A stretch of 64,000 nucleotides of DNA, taken from contig NZ_CP133019.1 of NCBI RefSeq assembly GCF_030866805.1, forward strand, positions 1,178,001 through 1,242,000. The letters run 5' to 3'. Source of the stretch: Microbacterium terrisoli (GTDB lineage Bacteria; Actinomycetota; Actinomycetes; Actinomycetales; Microbacteriaceae). A program made the translations under genes and the position numbers. This document shows, piece after piece, positions 62,084 to 64,000 of the stretch (position 1 is its first letter; every line of letters begins with the position of its first letter). Below the pieces are notes generated by a model, which saw only the letters and a program-made list of their open reading frames with translations, searched no databases and was not told the origin of the DNA.

Positions 62084-62179
62084 GTTCTCTCCCAGTTCGT
62101 TCGGGTGATGGATTCATCGTGCGCGCTGTGAAATCATTTGAAAAACGAGAAATATAGAACTAATACATAAGGAGAAGCG

Positions 62180-63091
62180 ATGAATGGGGGTACGCTGCGG
62201 CAGCTCGAGTACTTCGTGGCCGCCGTCGAGACCGGCACGGTAAGCGCGGCCGCGGTGCGCTGCCAAGCGTCGCAGGCGGCGGTCTCGGCGGCATTGAACG
62301 ACCTCGAGCGCGCCCTGGGCATGCAGCTTCTGGTGCGGCGCCCAGCGAAGGGTGTCACGGTGACCGGCGGCGGTCAGAGCGTGCTGCCGATCGCACGGCG
62401 GATGCTGGCCGATGCCGCGGAACTGGCCGATCTCGCCGCCGCCGAACACGGAGAGGTGGCCGGCCGTCTGCGCATCGCCTGCACGATCGCCCTGTCCCCG
62501 CGCGTTCTGCCCCTACTGGCCGCGCTGTTGACCGTTCGGTACCCGCGCGTCGAATTGGACGTGACCGATGGCCTGGCCACCGACGTGCAGGAGTGGGCGC
62601 GCGCCGGGGTCGCCGATGCCTGTCTGCTCTACCGTCGCCAGTTGGGTGAGGGGCTGGACGCGCGCACTGTGTGCGTGGTCGAGCCCTATGCAGTGCTGGC
62701 CGCAGATCACCCGCTGGCCGATCGCGACGACCTCGCACTCGAGGAGCTGTCGGGCGAACAGTTGATCATCGTGCGCGCCGCCGAGTCCAGCCGCGTCATC
62801 GAAGCGCTGATGGAAGATGCCGGCGTCGTGCCCCACGCGGGCTGGGCGTTCTCGAACCCCGAGACGGTCCGCGCGATGGTCGCGCACGGCCTCGGCTACT
62901 CGGTGTTCAGCGGCAGACCCAGCGGCACCGAGGCGTTCGATGGTCGGCGGGTGGCATATGTGCGCGTGCGCGACAGGGTGGCGCCGAACGAGGTCGTGCT
63001 GGCCGTGCCGCGCGGCCAGCGGCCGAACGCCCGACTGGATGCGCTGTGGAAACTGCTCGGCGAACCCGAGTTGCAGGCCGCGTTCGGCTGA
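62180..63091 (+). CDS. LysR-family transcription regulator
   Basis: The 303 residues have the LysR winged helix (LRQLEYFVAAVETGTVSAAA, CQASQAAVSAALNDLERAL) and effector domain (GRLRIACTIALSPRVLPLLA onward). ATG 62180 follows AAGGAGAAGCG. It is divergent from the MBL-fold hydrolase and MHS transporter genes. The gap 62084-62179 has an AT-rich patch (about 62128-62172) unusual in this genome that should contain the operator and both promoters. Likely target: the hydrolase-transporter pair. Confidence 0.92.
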   Translation: MNGGTLRQLEYFVAAVETGTVSAAAVRCQASQAAVSAALNDLERALGMQLLVRRPAKGVTVTGGGQSVLPIARRMLADAAELADLAAAEHGEVAGRLRIACTIALSPRVLPLLAALLTVRYPRVELDVTDGLATDVQEWARAGVADACLLYRRQLGEGLDARTVCVVEPYAVLAADHPLADRDDLALEELSGEQLIIVRAAESSRVIEALMEDAGVVPHAGWAFSNPETVRAMVAHGLGYSVFSGRPSGTEAFDGRRVAYVRVRDRVAPNEVVLAVPRGQRPNARLDALWKLLGEPELQAAFG

Positions 63092-63101
63092 ACCGGCGGC
63101 A

Positions 63102-63107
63102 TACTCT
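63102..63107 (+). promoter_or_regulatory. -10 element TACTCT before the 63114 gene
   Basis: TACTCT ends six bases before ATG 63114, as in other leaderless starts, although the intervening GAGGGG could also act as a ribosome site for a longer transcript. Confidence 0.4.
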
Positions 63108-63113
63108 GAGGGG

Positions 63114-63521
63114 ATGATCTCCACGGACCTCGCCCGGGCGCTGCGTGATGCCGGGCTGATCTGGCATCCGGCTTCCGGCGACCGGTTCCAGCTCGACGAG
63201 CCCGAGTTCGAGGCCGACGTGTTCACCGTCAGCGACATGACGATCGAGGCGCGTGTCTATTCGACCGGGGCGATTCTGGCGTTCAACGGCACGACCGAGT
63301 GGGCGCTGGATTCCGTCGCGCTCGATGACGCGCTCTGGCTGCCGTCCGAGGCGCAGCTGCGTGAACTGCTGCGCGGCACGTTCCGGGCGCTGCGGCGTCT
63401 GGCCGACACTTTCGCCGTCGACGTCGAGATCGCCGGCACCGCGCTGACATTCGAGCACCCCGAGCCCTCCGACGCGTATGCGATGGCGCTGCTGCAGCTC
63501 CTCGGGCGGGTGAACGACTGA
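63114..63521 (+). CDS. Small unknown protein, 135 residues
   Basis: Starts MISTDLARALRDAGLIWHPA and is acidic, with hydrophobic patches but no membrane helix. It contains GDRFQLDEPEFEADVFTVSD, STGAILAFNGTTEWALDSVA and LPSEAQLRELLRGTFRALRR, and reads like a complete soluble alpha/beta protein conserved in Actinobacteria as 'pilus assembly/hypothetical' types, but no family was recognised. The ATG has GAGGGG just upstream. It lies 22 bases after the LysR stop codon and converges on the MFS gene (22 bases between stops). Confidence 0.7.
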   Translation: MISTDLARALRDAGLIWHPASGDRFQLDEPEFEADVFTVSDMTIEARVYSTGAILAFNGTTEWALDSVALDDALWLPSEAQLRELLRGTFRALRRLADTFAVDVEIAGTALTFEHPEPSDAYAMALLQLLGRVND

Positions 63522-63543
63522 GGTCACGGCGTGTGGCTGAGCG

Positions 63544-64000
63544 TCAGGTCGAGGTGATCGTGCGCACCGGCTCGGTGTCGGGCATGGGCGCTGCGTCCCG
63601 GAAGCGCAGGTCGGGAAATCCGCGCACGCACAGCACGGCAACGATCAAGCCCACCACGGCGAAAGCCGCCGCCGTCAGGTAGGCACCGCGCGGGCCCGAG
63701 CCGTCGATGAGGAATCCGGCGATCGCCGACCCCGCCGCCGCACCGATCAGCTGGCCCGTGCCGACCCATCCGAACGCCTCGGCGGTGTCGCTGAACTTGA
63801 CGCTGGCCGTCGTCATGGCGAACATGACCGCCAGCGCCGGGGCCACTCCGATGCCGGCCACCAGCAGCGAGCCGCTGAGCCACCACACCGACAGCGAGAG
63901 TGTCGTCACGACCAGCCCCCCGGCCACGACGGCCATGCGCCGGGCCATCGCCCATCGTCCGATCGCGATGCCGCCCGAGACCAGACCGCCCGCGAGGCTT
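63544..64000 (-). CDS. MFS transporter, 3' part (cut by the window end)
   Basis: The open frame continues beyond position 64000 on the minus strand, so the N-terminal part is missing. The visible 151 residues start inside the gene (SLAGGLVSGGIAIGRWAMAR) and show about five hydrophobic helices with the internal FGWVGTGQLIGAAAGSAIAG and GLIVAVLCVRGF, then a short polar tail (about 20 residues, ending PVRTITST). They fit the second half of a 12-helix MFS permease. The cargo is unknown. An ATG at 63948 is internal, not the start. Confidence 0.75.
   Translation of the reverse strand, partial: SLAGGLVSGGIAIGRWAMARRMAVVAGGLVVTTLSLSVWWLSGSLLVAGIGVAPALAVMFAMTTASVKFSDTAEAFGWVGTGQLIGAAAGSAIAGFLIDGSGPRGAYLTAAAFAVVGLIVAVLCVRGFPDLRFRDAAPMPDTEPVRTITST

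Noticed and set aside
1..64000. CRISPR array or insertion sequence
   Set aside because: No regularly spaced direct repeats and no transposase motif were seen; the tandem repeats found are inside coding sequence.

Overview
The window is high-GC DNA from an actinobacterium, most likely a Microbacterium or a close relative in the Microbacteriaceae. The grounds are the gene order lysA-hom-thrC-thrB-rho-prfA, an Lsr2 nucleoid protein, a Rho factor with a long Arg/Asn-rich insertion, two DUF222/HNH proteins of the 13E12 type, a histidine pathway through HutF, frequent GTG/TTG starts, and many genes that look leaderless (a TANNNT -10 hexamer six bases before the start codon). It reads as ordinary chromosome: no insertion sequence, prophage, CRISPR array or rRNA operon was seen, and there is one tRNA.

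Layout. 0-9.5 kb: a DUF2993 membrane protein, the lysine/threonine operon (lysA, hom, thrC, thrB with overlapping start and stop codons), then rho and prfA. 9.5-13.1 kb: a small four-helix membrane protein, the cysteine pair cysK-cysE, a divergent FMN monooxygenase, and lsr2. 13.1-19.1 kb: a GAF-LuxR regulator, an alkyltransferase-like protein whose catalytic cysteine is valine, and divergent from it a 1244-residue SF1-helicase-like protein with altered Walker motifs. 19.2-23.5 kb: mscL, an FmdB-like protein, 5-formyltetrahydrofolate cyclo-ligase, galU, an acetyltransferase, a coiled-coil membrane protein and tRNA-Ala(CGC). 23.5-32.7 kb: an accessory catabolic block on the minus strand (DUF222/HNH protein, branched-chain-type binding lipoprotein, F420-reductase-like enzyme, flavin monooxygenase, LysR, quinone-reductase-like enzyme, a MarR-TetR fusion regulator) facing an Old Yellow Enzyme gene.

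32.7-45.7 kb: a class II UvrA homologue, an AhpD-like protein, the threonine degradation pair tdh-kbl, an FHA-like protein, a RhuM-Fic/Doc fusion, a 4-coumarate-CoA-ligase-like enzyme, a branched-chain amino acid dehydrogenase, a metal P-type ATPase, a YbaK-type deacylase and a PPOX-fold protein. 45.7-52.8 kb: the hut operon (hutH, hutU, an M20 amidohydrolase, hutF, hutI). 52.9-64 kb: a second DUF222/HNH protein, an ABC exporter pair, a SixA phosphatase with an unknown partner, DUF445, a CsoR-family sensor, an MHS transporter, a metallo-beta-lactamase-fold hydrolase facing a LysR gene, a small unknown protein and the C-terminal part of an MFS transporter cut by the window end.

How the genes fit together: aspartate-semialdehyde is taken to threonine by hom-thrB-thrC, and threonine is broken down by tdh-kbl. 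Histidine goes to formylglutamate by hutH-hutU-hutI-hutF, with the M20 enzyme probably removing the formyl group. Serine is taken to cysteine by cysE-cysK. The most unusual pair is the cysteine-less alkyltransferase beside the degenerate helicase. All function calls come from reading motifs; no database search was run.
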